A stretch of 64,000 nt of DNA from Erwinia sp. 198 (lineage in GTDB: Bacteria; Pseudomonadota; Gammaproteobacteria; Enterobacterales; Enterobacteriaceae). A model generated the notes under the pieces. The model was given only the letters and a program-made list of their open reading frames with translations. It was not told the origin of the DNA and ran no database searches. Shown here one piece after another: positions 9,509-18,224 of this stretch. The number at the start of each line of letters is the position of its first letter. The first letter of the stretch is position 1. The position numbers and the translations under genes were made by a program. Where the stretch lies: contig NZ_RHUM01000006.1 of NCBI RefSeq assembly GCF_003937915.1, positions 1-64,000 on the forward strand, written 5' to 3'.

Positions 9509-11944
9509 ATGATGACCAGACTCAATCTCAATGTTTTAAGCAGCCGTATAAAAACGCATAAAGAAGCCCTGATCGCTATCAGCAAGCCTCCGGTCTGTAC
9601 CGAACGCGCGCGGCACTATAGCGAAATCTATCAGCAGCATCAGGATAAACCCGTACCGGTTCGCCGCGCGCTGGCGCTGGCACATCATCTGGCGGAGCGA
9701 ACGATCTGGATCAGGCACGATGAGCTGATTGTAGGCAACCAGGCCAGCAAAGTGCGCGCCGCGCCCATTTTCCCGGAATATACCGTAGCGTGGATCGAAA
9801 AAGAGATTGACGATCTTGCGGATCGTCCCGGCGCTGGCTTTTCTGTTTCTGAAGAGGACAAGCGGGTGCTGCATGAAATCTGCCCCTGGTGGCGCGGCCA
9901 GACGGTACAGGATCGCTGCTACGGCATGTTTACTGATGAACAAAAGGCGCTGCTGGCAACCGGTATTATCAAAGCGGAGGGGAATATGACCTCCGGCGAT
10001 GCCCATCTGGCCGTCAACTTCCCGCTGCTGCTGGAGAAAGGACTGGATGGCCTGCGTGAGAAAGTGGCGGAACGCCGCAGCCGCATCGATCTGACGCATC
10101 TGGAAGATCTGCATGGCGAACAGTTTTTGAAAGCCATTGATATCGTTCTTCAGGCCGTAACTGAGCATATCAAGCGCTATGCCACTCTGGCCCGCGAAAT
10201 GGCGCAGGGAGAGAAGAGTGCCGCGCGCCGTACGGAGCTGCTGACCATCGCGGAAAATTGTGACGTGATCGCCCATCGGCCGCCGCAGACCTTCTGGCAG
10301 GCGCTCCAGCTTTGCTATTTTATTCAGCTGATCCTGCAAATTGAGTCTAACGGTCATTCGGTCTCTTTTGGCCGCATGGATCAATACCTTTATCCCTGGT
10401 ATCGCCGCGACGTGGAGCTGGAACAGCATACGGATCGCGAGCAGGCGATCGAGCTGCTGCAAAGCTGCTGGCTGAAGCTGCTGGAGGTCAATAAAATCCG
10501 ATCCGGTTCGCACTCCAAAGCTTCGGCCGGCAGCCCGCTTTACCAGAATGTTACTATCGGCGGACAGGATCTGCTGGCGGGCAAGGCGGTGGATGCCGTC
10601 AACCCGCTTTCGTGGGCGATACTGGAATCCTGCGGCCGTCTGCGTTCGACGCAGCCGAATCTGAGCGTGCGCTACCATGCCGGAATGAGCGATGATTTCC
10701 TGGAAGCCTGCGTGGAGGTTATCCGCTGCGGGTTTGGGATGCCGGCGTTTAACAATGATGAAATCGTTATTCCACAATTTATCCGGCTGGGCGTCTCAGC
10801 GGCCGACGCTTATCAGTATGCGGCTATCGGCTGCATCGAAACGGCCGTGGGCGGCAAGTGGGGCTATCGCTGTACCGGGATGAGCTTTATTAATTTCGCC
10901 CGCGTCATGCTGGCGTCGCTGGAAGGCGGACGCGACGCCACCAGCGGCAAAACGTTTCTGCCGCAGGACGAAGCGCTTTCCGCAGGCAATTTCGACAGCT
11001 TCGATCGGGTTATAAGCGCCTGGGATGAGCAGATCCGCTATTACACCCGCAAATCGATAGAAATAGAGTACGTGGTGGATACGGTACTGGAAGAGAACGC
11101 GCACGATATTCTCTGTTCGGCGCTGGTGGATGACTGTATTGAGCGGGCAAAAAGCATCAAGCAGGGCGGCGCAAAATATGACTGGGTATCGGGATTGCAG
11201 GTGGGCATCGCCAACCTGGGCAACAGCCTGGCTGCGGTGAAAAAACTGGTGTTTGAGCAGGGAGCGGTAGCGCAGCAGGCGTTAAGCGAGGCGCTGGCTA
11301 CCGATTTTGACGGTCTGAGCGGCGAGCAGCTACGCCAGCGTCTGATCAACGGCGCGCCCAAATATGGCAACGATGATGATTATGTTGATGCCCTGCTGAC
11401 GCGCGCTTATCAAACCTATATTGACGAGCTGAAAAATTACGTTAATCCGCGCCATGGCCGTGGCCCCATCGGTGGCGGTTACTATGCTGGCACCTCGTCT
11501 ATCTCTGCCAACGTGCCTTTTGGCGCGCAGACCATGGCGACGCCGGATGGTCGTAAGGCGGGAACGCCGCTGGCGGAAGGGGCCAGCCCGGCGTCAGGCA
11601 CCGATCGCCTGGGGCCGACGGCGGTGATCGGTTCAGTCAGCAAGCTGCCCACCGAATCGATTCTGGGCGGCGTTTTGCTTAACCAGAAGCTGAATCCCGC
11701 CGCGCTGGATAGTCCGGGCGACAGGCAGAAACTGCTGCTGCTGCTGCGCACTTTCTTTGAGGCGCACAAAGGCTGGCATATTCAGTACAACATCGTCTCG
11801 CGGGAAACGCTGCTGGCCGCGAAGGCGCAGCCCGATAATTATCGCGATTTGGTGGTACGCGTTGCGGGATATTCCGCCTTCTTTACCGCGCTTTCTCCCG
11901 ACGCGCAGGACGATATTATTGCCCGTACCGAACATAGCCTTTGA
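9509..11944 (+). CDS. Glycyl radical enzyme, YbiW/PflF-like
   Basis: About 811 residues, matching the length of E. coli YbiW. The thiyl-radical Cys is Cys442 with Glu444 two later (AIGCIETAVGG), and the glycyl radical site is about Gly787 in RVAGYSAFF near the C terminus. The Cys-x-Glu arrangement is that of dehydratase and lyase type glycyl radical enzymes, not true pyruvate formate-lyase, which has Cys-Cys. The substrate is unknown. The activase ends 1 base upstream and fsa diverges, so a diol or polyol linked to dihydroxyacetone metabolism is a reasonable guess only. The start could be either of two adjacent ATGs. Confidence 0.88.
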   Translation: MMTRLNLNVLSSRIKTHKEALIAISKPPVCTERARHYSEIYQQHQDKPVPVRRALALAHHLAERTIWIRHDELIVGNQASKVRAAPIFPEYTVAWIEKEIDDLADRPGAGFSVSEEDKRVLHEICPWWRGQTVQDRCYGMFTDEQKALLATGIIKAEGNMTSGDAHLAVNFPLLLEKGLDGLREKVAERRSRIDLTHLEDLHGEQFLKAIDIVLQAVTEHIKRYATLAREMAQGEKSAARRTELLTIAENCDVIAHRPPQTFWQALQLCYFIQLILQIESNGHSVSFGRMDQYLYPWYRRDVELEQHTDREQAIELLQSCWLKLLEVNKIRSGSHSKASAGSPLYQNVTIGGQDLLAGKAVDAVNPLSWAILESCGRLRSTQPNLSVRYHAGMSDDFLEACVEVIRCGFGMPAFNNDEIVIPQFIRLGVSAADAYQYAAIGCIETAVGGKWGYRCTGMSFINFARVMLASLEGGRDATSGKTFLPQDEALSAGNFDSFDRVISAWDEQIRYYTRKSIEIEYVVDTVLEENAHDILCSALVDDCIERAKSIKQGGAKYDWVSGLQVGIANLGNSLAAVKKLVFEQGAVAQQALSEALATDFDGLSGEQLRQRLINGAPKYGNDDDYVDALLTRAYQTYIDELKNYVNPRHGRGPIGGGYYAGTSSISANVPFGAQTMATPDGRKAGTPLAEGASPASGTDRLGPTAVIGSVSKLPTESILGGVLLNQKLNPAALDSPGDRQKLLLLLRTFFEAHKGWHIQYNIVSRETLLAAKAQPDNYRDLVVRVAGYSAFFTALSPDAQDDIIARTEHSL

Positions 11945-12114
11945 CGGGGCATCGCAGAGTACAGGTCAGGCTTGATTGTGAGCCGATCTGTACTCTTAGC
12001 AGACAGAAACTAACTTCAAAAATGGCGAGCCACTACGCTGACGGGTTTAAAGCAGCGCTAAAAACAGAAGCTATCAAATCAGAGGAAGGCGCGCAAAGCT
12101 GAACGTTTTAAAGC

Positions 12115-12139
12115 GAAAGCCTGCCGGTAACAGGCTTTC
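12115..12139. terminator. Possible terminator between the glycyl radical enzyme and hpxC
   Basis: GAAAGCCTG / CAGGCTTTC stem around a 7-base loop in the 207-base gap (11945-12151) between convergent genes. There is no strong T-run on either side. The rest of the gap holds only a 26-codon ORF (12022-12102) that I do not support. Confidence 0.45.
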
Positions 12140-12151
12140 TGCCCTTATCAT

Positions 12152-13642
12152 TCAGGCTCGTCTTTTTTCTACCGCCGCGTAACGCGGCACAGCGCTTACG
12201 CACTCTTCGCGTGCCATCCAGCGATAGCAGCCTGCCGCCAGGGCAACGCCGATAAACCAGCTGAAGTTGGCCACCTCGTGCAGCGAAGGCGAAAAGCTAA
12301 TCGCCAGCCCAATCAGTACCGAAGGCAGCAGCGCGGCAATCGCCTTAGGATTGAAGCCGCCGCGATACCAGTATTTTCCCTGCGGCGTAGCGTTAAAAAG
12401 ATCGTCCGTCGAGATTTGTCCGCGTTTGACCAGGTAAAAATCGCACAGCAGGATGCCAAACAGCGGGCCGATAAAGGCGCCCAGCACGTCCAGCGTATAG
12501 TGGATAAGCTCGGGCGACTGAAACAGGTTCCACGGCGTCAGCAGCACCGATCCTACGGCAGCAATCATGCCGCCGGTGCGGAAGCTGATCTTCTGCGGCG
12601 AGCAGTTGGAAAAATCGAACGCGGGCGAAACGAAGTTGGCGACGATATTGATGCCGATCGTCGCGGTAATCATCGTCAGCAGGCCAACGGCCACCGCCAA
12701 ATCGCTGCCCACGCGGCTGACCGTTTCAATGGGGTCGGTGATCATATGGCCGAACAGCGACTGTGTGCCGGAAACTATCACCACCGTCACCACGGAAAAA
12801 AGCAAAAAATTAAACGGCAGGCCCCAGCGATTGCCGCGGCGGATCGCCTTCATGCTTTTGCCATAGCGCGCGAAGTCGCCAAAATTAAGCAGTGGCCCGG
12901 AGAAATAAGAGACGACCAGCGCCGTCGCGGTCACCATCTGCCAGAGCTGCTGGCTGCCGCTGAGCTGTTTCGTGGAGAGCGTAAAGGAAATACTTTCAAA
13001 ACCCGTTCTGTATACAATCCAGACCGCCAGCAGCACCATTACCACATAGACCGCCGGGCCGGCCACATCGATAAAACGCTTGATCGCCTGCATGCCATGC
13101 CAGAACACCAGCGCCTGAGCAAGCCACATAAAACCAAAGCAGAGCCAGCCGAGCTGCGACAGGCCCAGCCAGGAAACCTGCGTCATCGGCGTCAGCGAAG
13201 GCCAAAACTTCAGCGTTACCAGCATCAGCGCGTTAGCGGCCAGCCAGGTCTGAATACCATACCAGGCGAACGCGATCAGACCCCGGATCACTGCCGGAAT
13301 ATTGGCACCGAATACGCCAAAGGCCTGACGGCAGACGACCGCATAAGGCACGCCGGTCATCTGACTGGGCTTAGCGATCAAATTAGCGCACAGCTGCACG
13401 ATGCAAATCCCCGCCAGCAGACAAATCAGCACCTGCCAGCTCGCCAGACCCAGCGTGAAGAAACTGGCCGCCACCACGTAGCCGCCCATGCTGTGCACGT
13501 CCGACATCCAGAAAGAAAAGATGTTGTACCAGCTCCAGTTCTGCTCGCGCGTTGGGGCCAGATCCTCGTTGCACAGCCGCGGGCTGTAGCTGGCATGCGC
13601 TTCCTCTGCGGACGCCGGAGTAACATGTAGACGCTTTGGCAT
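12152..13642 (-). CDS. hpxC: NCS1-family permease, probable allantoin permease
   Basis: A 496-residue membrane protein with about 12 hydrophobic segments and the NCS1 (nucleobase:cation symporter-1) signatures, such as the N-terminal LCNEDLAPTREQNWSWYNIFSFW split by W/N residues and AFAWYGIQTWLAANAL. Members carry allantoin, hydantoins, uracil or pyridoxine. The divergent neighbour genes hpxS, hpxA and hpxB argue for allantoin. The ATG at 13642 has GAGGAG upstream. A sigma-54-like element lies at 13694-13710. Substrate is inferred from context. Confidence 0.82.
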   Translation of the reverse strand: MPKRLHVTPASAEEAHASYSPRLCNEDLAPTREQNWSWYNIFSFWMSDVHSMGGYVVAASFFTLGLASWQVLICLLAGICIVQLCANLIAKPSQMTGVPYAVVCRQAFGVFGANIPAVIRGLIAFAWYGIQTWLAANALMLVTLKFWPSLTPMTQVSWLGLSQLGWLCFGFMWLAQALVFWHGMQAIKRFIDVAGPAVYVVMVLLAVWIVYRTGFESISFTLSTKQLSGSQQLWQMVTATALVVSYFSGPLLNFGDFARYGKSMKAIRRGNRWGLPFNFLLFSVVTVVIVSGTQSLFGHMITDPIETVSRVGSDLAVAVGLLTMITATIGINIVANFVSPAFDFSNCSPQKISFRTGGMIAAVGSVLLTPWNLFQSPELIHYTLDVLGAFIGPLFGILLCDFYLVKRGQISTDDLFNATPQGKYWYRGGFNPKAIAALLPSVLIGLAISFSPSLHEVANFSWFIGVALAAGCYRWMAREECVSAVPRYAAVEKRRA

Positions 13643-13652
13643 GAAATCTGCT
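13637..13652 (+). promoter_or_regulatory. Candidate sigma-54 promoter reading toward hpxS
   Basis: TGGCAT, 5 bases, CTGCT with GG and GC exactly 10 bases apart, against the consensus TGGCAC-N5-TTGCW. It overlaps the hpxC start region and would leave a leader of about 125 bases before hpxS. The match is imperfect. Confidence 0.35.
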
Positions 13653-13693
13653 CCTCAACAATTCAACGAAATAGCAAACGGTTGAGAGAGGTA

Positions 13694-13710
13694 TTGCAGG
13701 ATCCAGGCCA
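13694..13710 (-). promoter_or_regulatory. Candidate sigma-54 promoter of hpxC
   Basis: On the minus strand TGGCCT, 5 bases, CTGCA with GG-N10-GC spacing, about 50 bases before the hpxC start. It matches 4 of 6 and 4 of 5 consensus bases, so it is suggestive only. Confidence 0.35.
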
Positions 13711-13723
13711 AAAGTTGAATTCA

Positions 13724-13756
13724 TGTATACAAAATAAGTCAATCGTGTGTACGATT
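13724..13756. promoter_or_regulatory. Likely operator pair for the GntR-type regulator HpxS
   Basis: Two related sites lie 22 bases apart, about two helical turns: TGTATACA (13724-13731), a perfect palindrome, and TGTGTACG (13746-13753), which sits inside the inverted repeat AATCGT / ACGATT (13741-13756). FCD-subfamily GntR proteins commonly bind GTnnAC-type palindromes. Position between divergent hpxC and hpxS fits control of both genes. Confidence 0.5.
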
Positions 13757-13787
13757 TTAAGCAGGATAAACCTGAGCGGACCAGGAA

Positions 13788-14513
13788 ATGAAAAGTGAAA
13801 GCGGCCTGAAAAGGGCTACCGACCTGAATGACAAAGACGAAGCTATCTTTCAGGCGCTGATGAAGGCGATGGTGGAGCGCCAGCTGCCGCCGGGCAGCAA
13901 ACTGCCGGAAGAAGCGCTTGCCGACGTCTTCGGCGTCAGCCGAACCGGCATCCGTAAAGTGCTGACTCGCCTCGCCGCGGTGCAGATGGTGGTATTAACG
14001 CCCAAGCGTGGTGCACAAGTTGCCACGCCTTCGACAGAAGAAGCGCAGGACATCTTCCGTACGCGTGAACTCATCGAATGCGCCAATCTTCCCGCCGTGC
14101 TGGCGCACTGTCAGTCCCCGCATCTGGCCGCACTGGAAAAACTGATCCAGCAGGAACAGCAGGCGCATGACGAGCGCGACGGCCCGGCGGCGATCCGGCT
14201 TTCCGCCGCGTTCCATATTCAGCTTCAGGCGATCTCCGGTAACCAGGTGCTGACCGAGATGGTGACCCGGCTGACCCAGCGTTCGTCGCTGGTGATTGCG
14301 GCCTGGGGCGCGCCGTGGCAGCAGGGTTGCCGCTGTGACGACCACGACAGGCTGATCGGCCTGCTCAGACAAAAAGCGCTGGTGCCGCTTACTGAAGCAA
14401 TGCGGCAACATTTCGCGCATATAGTAGCGAGCCTGCATTTCGAGCGCGGCGGCGAAACGCTGCCGGATTTTGCCAGTCTGTTCCCCGGTTTTGGAGGCGC
14501 AAATGACCGTTAA
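13788..14513 (+). CDS. hpxS: GntR-family (FadR/FCD) regulator of allantoin genes
   Basis: A 241-residue transcriptional regulator. The winged helix-turn-helix covers about residues 20-85 (ERQLPPGSKLPEEALADVFGVSRTGIRKVLTRLA), and an all-helical FCD ligand domain follows (FRTRELIECANLP, AFHIQLQAISGNQVL, and a C-terminal HxxH-like AMRQHFAHIVASL). It heads an operon with hpxA and hpxB, overlapping hpxA by 11 bases, and diverges from hpxC. That is the hpxSAB/hpxC arrangement known from Klebsiella, where HpxS is a GntR regulator. The effector is probably allantoin or a product of it, by inference. Confidence 0.85.
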   Translation: MKSESGLKRATDLNDKDEAIFQALMKAMVERQLPPGSKLPEEALADVFGVSRTGIRKVLTRLAAVQMVVLTPKRGAQVATPSTEEAQDIFRTRELIECANLPAVLAHCQSPHLAALEKLIQQEQQAHDERDGPAAIRLSAAFHIQLQAISGNQVLTEMVTRLTQRSSLVIAAWGAPWQQGCRCDDHDRLIGLLRQKALVPLTEAMRQHFAHIVASLHFERGGETLPDFASLFPGFGGANDR

Positions 14514-15243
14514 ACAGCTTATTCAGGTTATCAATCCTAATACCAGCCTGGCGATGACCGAAACGATTGGCGAAGCGGCGCGCGCCGTAGCGTCGCCGAC
14601 GACGGAGATCCTGGCGGTTTGTCCCTCCGAGGGGGTTCCCTCAATCGAAGGACATTTTGACGAGGCCGTCGCCGCTATCGGCGTGCTGGAGCAAATAAAA
14701 GCCGGACGCGAGCAGAACGTGTGCGGTCACGTCATCGCCTGCTTTGGCGATCCGGGGCTGCTGGCGGCGCGCGAACTGGCCGCGGGACCGGTTATCGGCA
14801 TTGCGGAAGCCGCTATGCATATGGCTACGATGGTTGCCACGCGCTTTTCCATCGTCACCACGCTGCCGCGCACCGTTATTATCGCGCGTCATCTTTTACA
14901 GCAGTACGGCTTTGAACCGCATTGCGCCGCACTGCATGCTATCGATCTGCCGGTACTGGCGCTGGAGGATGGCACAGGGCTGGCGCAGGAAAAAGTGCGC
15001 GAGCGCTGCATCCGGGCAAAAAAAGAGGACGGCAGCGGCGCCATTGTCCTGGGCTGCGGCGGTATGGCCCGGCTGGCGCGGGAACTGACGCAGGAGCTGA
15101 ATATGCCGGTTATTGACGGCGTGGGCGCGGCGGTAAAAATGGTGGAATCGCTGGTGGCGCTGGGGCTGTCGACCAGTAAGCATGGCGATCTGGACTATCC
15201 GCTGCGAAAAAACCTGTCGGGTCAGTTTAAGCGCCTAAACTAA
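14503..15243 (+). CDS. hpxA: Allantoin racemase (Asp/Glu/hydantoin racemase family)
   Basis: A 246-residue cofactor-independent racemase that interconverts (R)- and (S)-allantoin so both can be hydrolysed. The substrate loop INPNTSLAMT is present near residue 10. The two catalytic cysteines are Cys80 (VIACFGDPG) and Cys185 (VLGCGGMAR). The ATG at 14503 has GGAGG 6 bases upstream and overlaps the hpxS stop by 11 bases, so the two are translationally coupled. It is followed by allantoinase. A hydantoin racemase role is the alternative. Confidence 0.87.
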   Translation: MTVKQLIQVINPNTSLAMTETIGEAARAVASPTTEILAVCPSEGVPSIEGHFDEAVAAIGVLEQIKAGREQNVCGHVIACFGDPGLLAARELAAGPVIGIAEAAMHMATMVATRFSIVTTLPRTVIIARHLLQQYGFEPHCAALHAIDLPVLALEDGTGLAQEKVRERCIRAKKEDGSGAIVLGCGGMARLARELTQELNMPVIDGVGAAVKMVESLVALGLSTSKHGDLDYPLRKNLSGQFKRLN

Positions 15244-15273
15244 GTTATCTTGCTCTGGAACAGGACTACGATC

Positions 15274-16233
15274 ATGACCGATGCTGATGAAAAGAAAGAG
15301 TACAGCTTCAATAAAAACTATCCCCGCGATCTGATCGGCTACGCCGGAAAGCCGCCCCATGCGGCCTGGCCGGATAATGCACGTATCGCCGTGCAGTTTG
15401 TTCTGAACTATGAAGAGGGCGCGGAAAACAGCGTGCTGCATGGCGATACCGGCTCCGAGCAGTTTTTATCGGATATTATCGGTGCGGCCAGCTATCCCGA
15501 GCGCCATATGTCGATGGAATCGCTGTATGAATACGGCTCGCGCGCCGGTTTCTGGCGCATCCACAGCGAGTTCCAGAAGCGCGGCCTGCCGCTAAGCGTT
15601 TTTGGCGTGGCGATGGCGCTGGCACGTCATCCGGAAATCGTCGAGGCGATTAAAAACGCCGATTACGACGTGGTCAGCCACGGCTGGCGCTGGATCCACT
15701 ATCAGGGGATGGATGCAAAAACCGAGCGGCAGCATATGCAGCAGGCGGTGGATACGCTGACCGATCTTTTCGGCAAAGCGCCAACCGGCTGGTATACGGG
15801 ACGCGACAGCCCGAATACGCGCAGGCTGGTGGTGGAGCAGGGCGGCTTTACCTACGACAGCGACTATTACGGCGACGATCTGCCGTTCTGGACAAAGGTG
15901 ACCTGTCAGGACGGGACGGTCAAGCCGCACCTGATCGTACCTTATACGCTGGAAACCAACGACATGCGTTTCGCCACGCCGCAGGGTTTTAACACGGCGG
16001 AGCAGTTTTACACCTATCTGAAAGACAGCTTTGACGTGCTGTACGAAGAGGGTGAAACCGCGCCGAAAATGCTTTCCATCGGCATGCACTGCCGTTTGCT
16101 GGGCAGGCCTGGCCGCTTCCGCGCATTGCAGCGCTTTCTGGATCATGTGCAGCAGCATGATAAGGTCTGGATCTGCACGCGTCAGCAGATTGCTGACCAC
16201 TGGATAAAGACGCACCCGGCGCCGGAGGCGTAA
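15274..16233 (+). CDS. hpxB: Allantoinase, PuuE type
   Basis: A 319-residue polysaccharide-deacetylase-fold enzyme that hydrolyses allantoin to allantoate without the metal site of classical allantoinase. Family signatures include RDLIGYAGKPPHAAWP, QFVLNYEEGAE, SHGWRWIHYQG, PTGWYTGRDSPNTR and SIGMHCRLLGRPGR. The ATG at 15274 follows AGGA; a TTG at 15250 lies in frame upstream without support. It is the third gene of the hpxSAB operon and ends at a long hairpin. Confidence 0.92.
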   Translation: MTDADEKKEYSFNKNYPRDLIGYAGKPPHAAWPDNARIAVQFVLNYEEGAENSVLHGDTGSEQFLSDIIGAASYPERHMSMESLYEYGSRAGFWRIHSEFQKRGLPLSVFGVAMALARHPEIVEAIKNADYDVVSHGWRWIHYQGMDAKTERQHMQQAVDTLTDLFGKAPTGWYTGRDSPNTRRLVVEQGGFTYDSDYYGDDLPFWTKVTCQDGTVKPHLIVPYTLETNDMRFATPQGFNTAEQFYTYLKDSFDVLYEEGETAPKMLSIGMHCRLLGRPGRFRALQRFLDHVQQHDKVWICTRQQIADHWIKTHPAPEA

Positions 16234-16238
16234 GTAAA

Positions 16239-16273
16239 CCTGTCAGGAAGGCATGATGTGCCATCCTGACAGG
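16239..16273. terminator. Long hairpin ending hpxSAB and the convergent operon
   Basis: A perfect 10-base inverted repeat CCTGTCAGGA / TCCTGACAGG with a further GGCA / TGCC inside it. It separates convergent hpxB and the racemase gene. There is no clear T-run on the plus strand, so it may stabilise 3' ends instead of terminating alone. It also marks one edge of the A+T-rich operon. Confidence 0.6.
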
Positions 16274-16296
16274 ATCGCCAGCAGAGGAAAAGTTAG

Positions 16297-17004
16297 CTAA
16301 CGGATCGACCTGGAGCTGGCAAAGCCACGAATAGCCGCTTCAGCCAGGCTTGCTGCCGTATCAACAATCGGCAGCAACTGCTGAGGATGGCTTTTAAGTA
16401 AGGGGCTGATGTCCGTACAGGCAATAAGCAGCGCCTGGGCGCCAGCTTCCTGCGCCAGAGCAATCAGCGCCCGCCACTGCGTTATCACTTCAGGATCGGT
16501 AAATCCGTTTTGCTTAATCAGCGCTATCAAACGCGTGGTGCTCGCGCGTAATGGCTCAGAAGAGACACAGCGCTTTCCTGTCAGATGCAGACGCTGCTGA
16601 TAAAAACCCGCATCAAGCGTAGCCTCAGTAGCAATCACGGCGATGTTCTCCGCTGCGGCAAGGCGTTCAAGCGCGCAGTCGGCAATATGCAGGACAGGAA
16701 TGCCGGCGCTGGCCTCCTGCATTTCAGCAAAGTAGCAATGGGCTACATTGCAGGGTACCACGATCAAATTAACCCCGACTTTTACCAGATCGCTAATGCC
16801 ATCGCGCAGTGCCGCTGACATTGCGGCATCTTCAACCGCCCGGTCAGGGAAAAAAGGCGTAGGCAAGGAAATAATATGCATTTTGGGATAGTCGATATCG
16901 AACCTGGCCCCGTATTGCTTTTGGCACTCATCCACCAACATATCGATAAAAGGCGCGGTGGAGCGCGGCCCCATACCGGCCAGCACCCCAAGACTATAAG
17001 GCAT
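16297..17004 (-). CDS. Aspartate/glutamate racemase family protein
   Basis: A 235-residue cofactor-independent racemase, last gene of the 21.4-16.3 kb operon. The N terminus GVLAGMGPRSTAPF and the two catalytic Cys, Cys85 (VVPCNVAH) and Cys196 (LIACTDISPL), match the Asp/Glu racemase family (RacD, YgeA type). The ATG at 17004 has GGGAGAG upstream and shares one base with the stop of the exporter gene, so it is translationally coupled. Substrate is unproven; aspartate or an aspartate-like pathway intermediate is likely. In context it may supply a D-amino acid building block, epimerise the product, or protect the host. Confidence 0.85.
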   Translation of the reverse strand: MPYSLGVLAGMGPRSTAPFIDMLVDECQKQYGARFDIDYPKMHIISLPTPFFPDRAVEDAAMSAALRDGISDLVKVGVNLIVVPCNVAHCYFAEMQEASAGIPVLHIADCALERLAAAENIAVIATEATLDAGFYQQRLHLTGKRCVSSEPLRASTTRLIALIKQNGFTDPEVITQWRALIALAQEAGAQALLIACTDISPLLKSHPQQLLPIVDTAASLAEAAIRGFASSRSIR

Positions 17005-18224
17005 TACGCTCTCTCCCTTTGATAACGGACAAAATTCATCATACATAGCGCCAGCAGTAAAAAAGAAATTATTAACAGCTCAACAGAGATATCAAGCGCG
17101 CTGCGAAGAGGATTCAGCGTAGAAAGGGCAATCACGCATCCTGCGCCCGTCATCGCGATAGCGCCTACGGCTGCGCCTGCATAACCTGCTTTCTTGCCAT
17201 ACAGATCCATGCATCTGGCCGTCGAGCTGGGCGTCACGATTCCTTCGCCAAGCGCGACGATGGTCATGGGAATAATGAAGGAAATAATAGCGTTGGGTAA
17301 CATCTTACTGAGGATCAGCATGGATGCAGAGCCGGTAAGGATGAGTAACACGCCGACAGTGCAAATTGTCGTCACCTCAAAGCGGGCAGAGAGTTTCGAG
17401 ACGATAAAATTTCCGGCCATTACACAGGGCACAATAGCCAGCGGAACCAAACCAAACTCCTGTGGAGAAAGATGGAAGTTATCCTGAAGGATATAAGAAG
17501 CAGAAAGCAGGAAAACCAGCTCTGCGGCATAACCCAACATATTAAACAATGCCATTCTCATAAACTCACCGTGGCTAAAAATATCACGGTAGTTTTTTCC
17601 CAGTCGGACCAGCGTAAACTTGTTTGCTTCGTCTCCGACATTTTCGTTGGTTTCAGGAAGCGAAAAGTAGAGATAAGCAATAAAGCAGAAGGCCATCACA
17701 CACAGTATGGCGAAATTAATCCGCCAGCCTAAAAAACCTTGAATGGCTCCGCCTGCCATAGGTGAAATCGCGGGCGTTACGGACATAAACATGACCAATA
17801 TGCCCATAAGTTTCAGTAATTTTTTACCGTGTGACATATCCCGAGCGATGGCGCGAGCGACCGGGCCGACACAGCCTACTCCCAGACCAGTAACGATCTT
17901 GCCGGCCAGGAAAGCAGGGCCGGACGTGGCCAGAAAACAGGCAAGATTACCAAGGAAAAAAATCGATAAGCCGATCAGGGCAACAGGGCGGCGGCCATAA
18001 TAGTCCGAGAGCGGGCCATAAAAAAGCTGCGACAGACCAAAAGACACCAGCGTTAACGTCACTGAAAGTTGTAAAAGGGCATCGGTAGTGCCCAGTGGAG
18101 AACGCATATGGGGTAAGGAAGGAATAAATAGCGTGTTGTTAAACTGGCCCATAGCGACCAGTAAAACGATAATTATTCCAATTGAAAGGCTGCCCGACTG
18201 CTTATTTGGTAATGACGGCACCAT
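17004..18224 (-). CDS. MFS efflux transporter, Bcr/CflA-like
   Basis: About 406 residues with roughly 12 membrane segments and MFS motif A after helix 2 (YGPLSDYYGRRPVALIG). The first half, SLPHM through ARAIARDMSHG, resembles Bcr/CflA drug exporters. The ATG at 18224 has AAAGG upstream; a GTG at 18230 is in frame. It overlaps the ligase gene by 23 bases and the racemase start by one. Its place inside a biosynthesis-like operon suggests it exports the product, which also would give self-protection. Nucleotide composition is A+T-rich like its operon partners. Confidence 0.87.
   Translation of the reverse strand: MVPSLPNKQSGSLSIGIIIVLLVAMGQFNNTLFIPSLPHMRSPLGTTDALLQLSVTLTLVSFGLSQLFYGPLSDYYGRRPVALIGLSIFFLGNLACFLATSGPAFLAGKIVTGLGVGCVGPVARAIARDMSHGKKLLKLMGILVMFMSVTPAISPMAGGAIQGFLGWRINFAILCVMAFCFIAYLYFSLPETNENVGDEANKFTLVRLGKNYRDIFSHGEFMRMALFNMLGYAAELVFLLSASYILQDNFHLSPQEFGLVPLAIVPCVMAGNFIVSKLSARFEVTTICTVGVLLILTGSASMLILSKMLPNAIISFIIPMTIVALGEGIVTPSSTARCMDLYGKKAGYAGAAVGAIAMTGAGCVIALSTLNPLRSALDISVELLIISFLLLALCMMNFVRYQRERA

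Noticed and set aside
9536-10777. A 413-codon open frame antisense to the glycyl radical enzyme
   Set aside because: Shadow of the real gene; no recognisable motif and no ribosome site.
12022-12102. A 26-codon ORF between the glycyl radical enzyme and hpxC
   Set aside because: Too short, no ribosome site, and no similarity I can recognise; a transposase relic was considered but cannot be supported.
12278-13630. A 450-codon open frame antisense to hpxC
   Set aside because: It mirrors the NCS1 permease in a G+C-rich gene; its translation is rich in Arg, His and Gln repeats without domain similarity.
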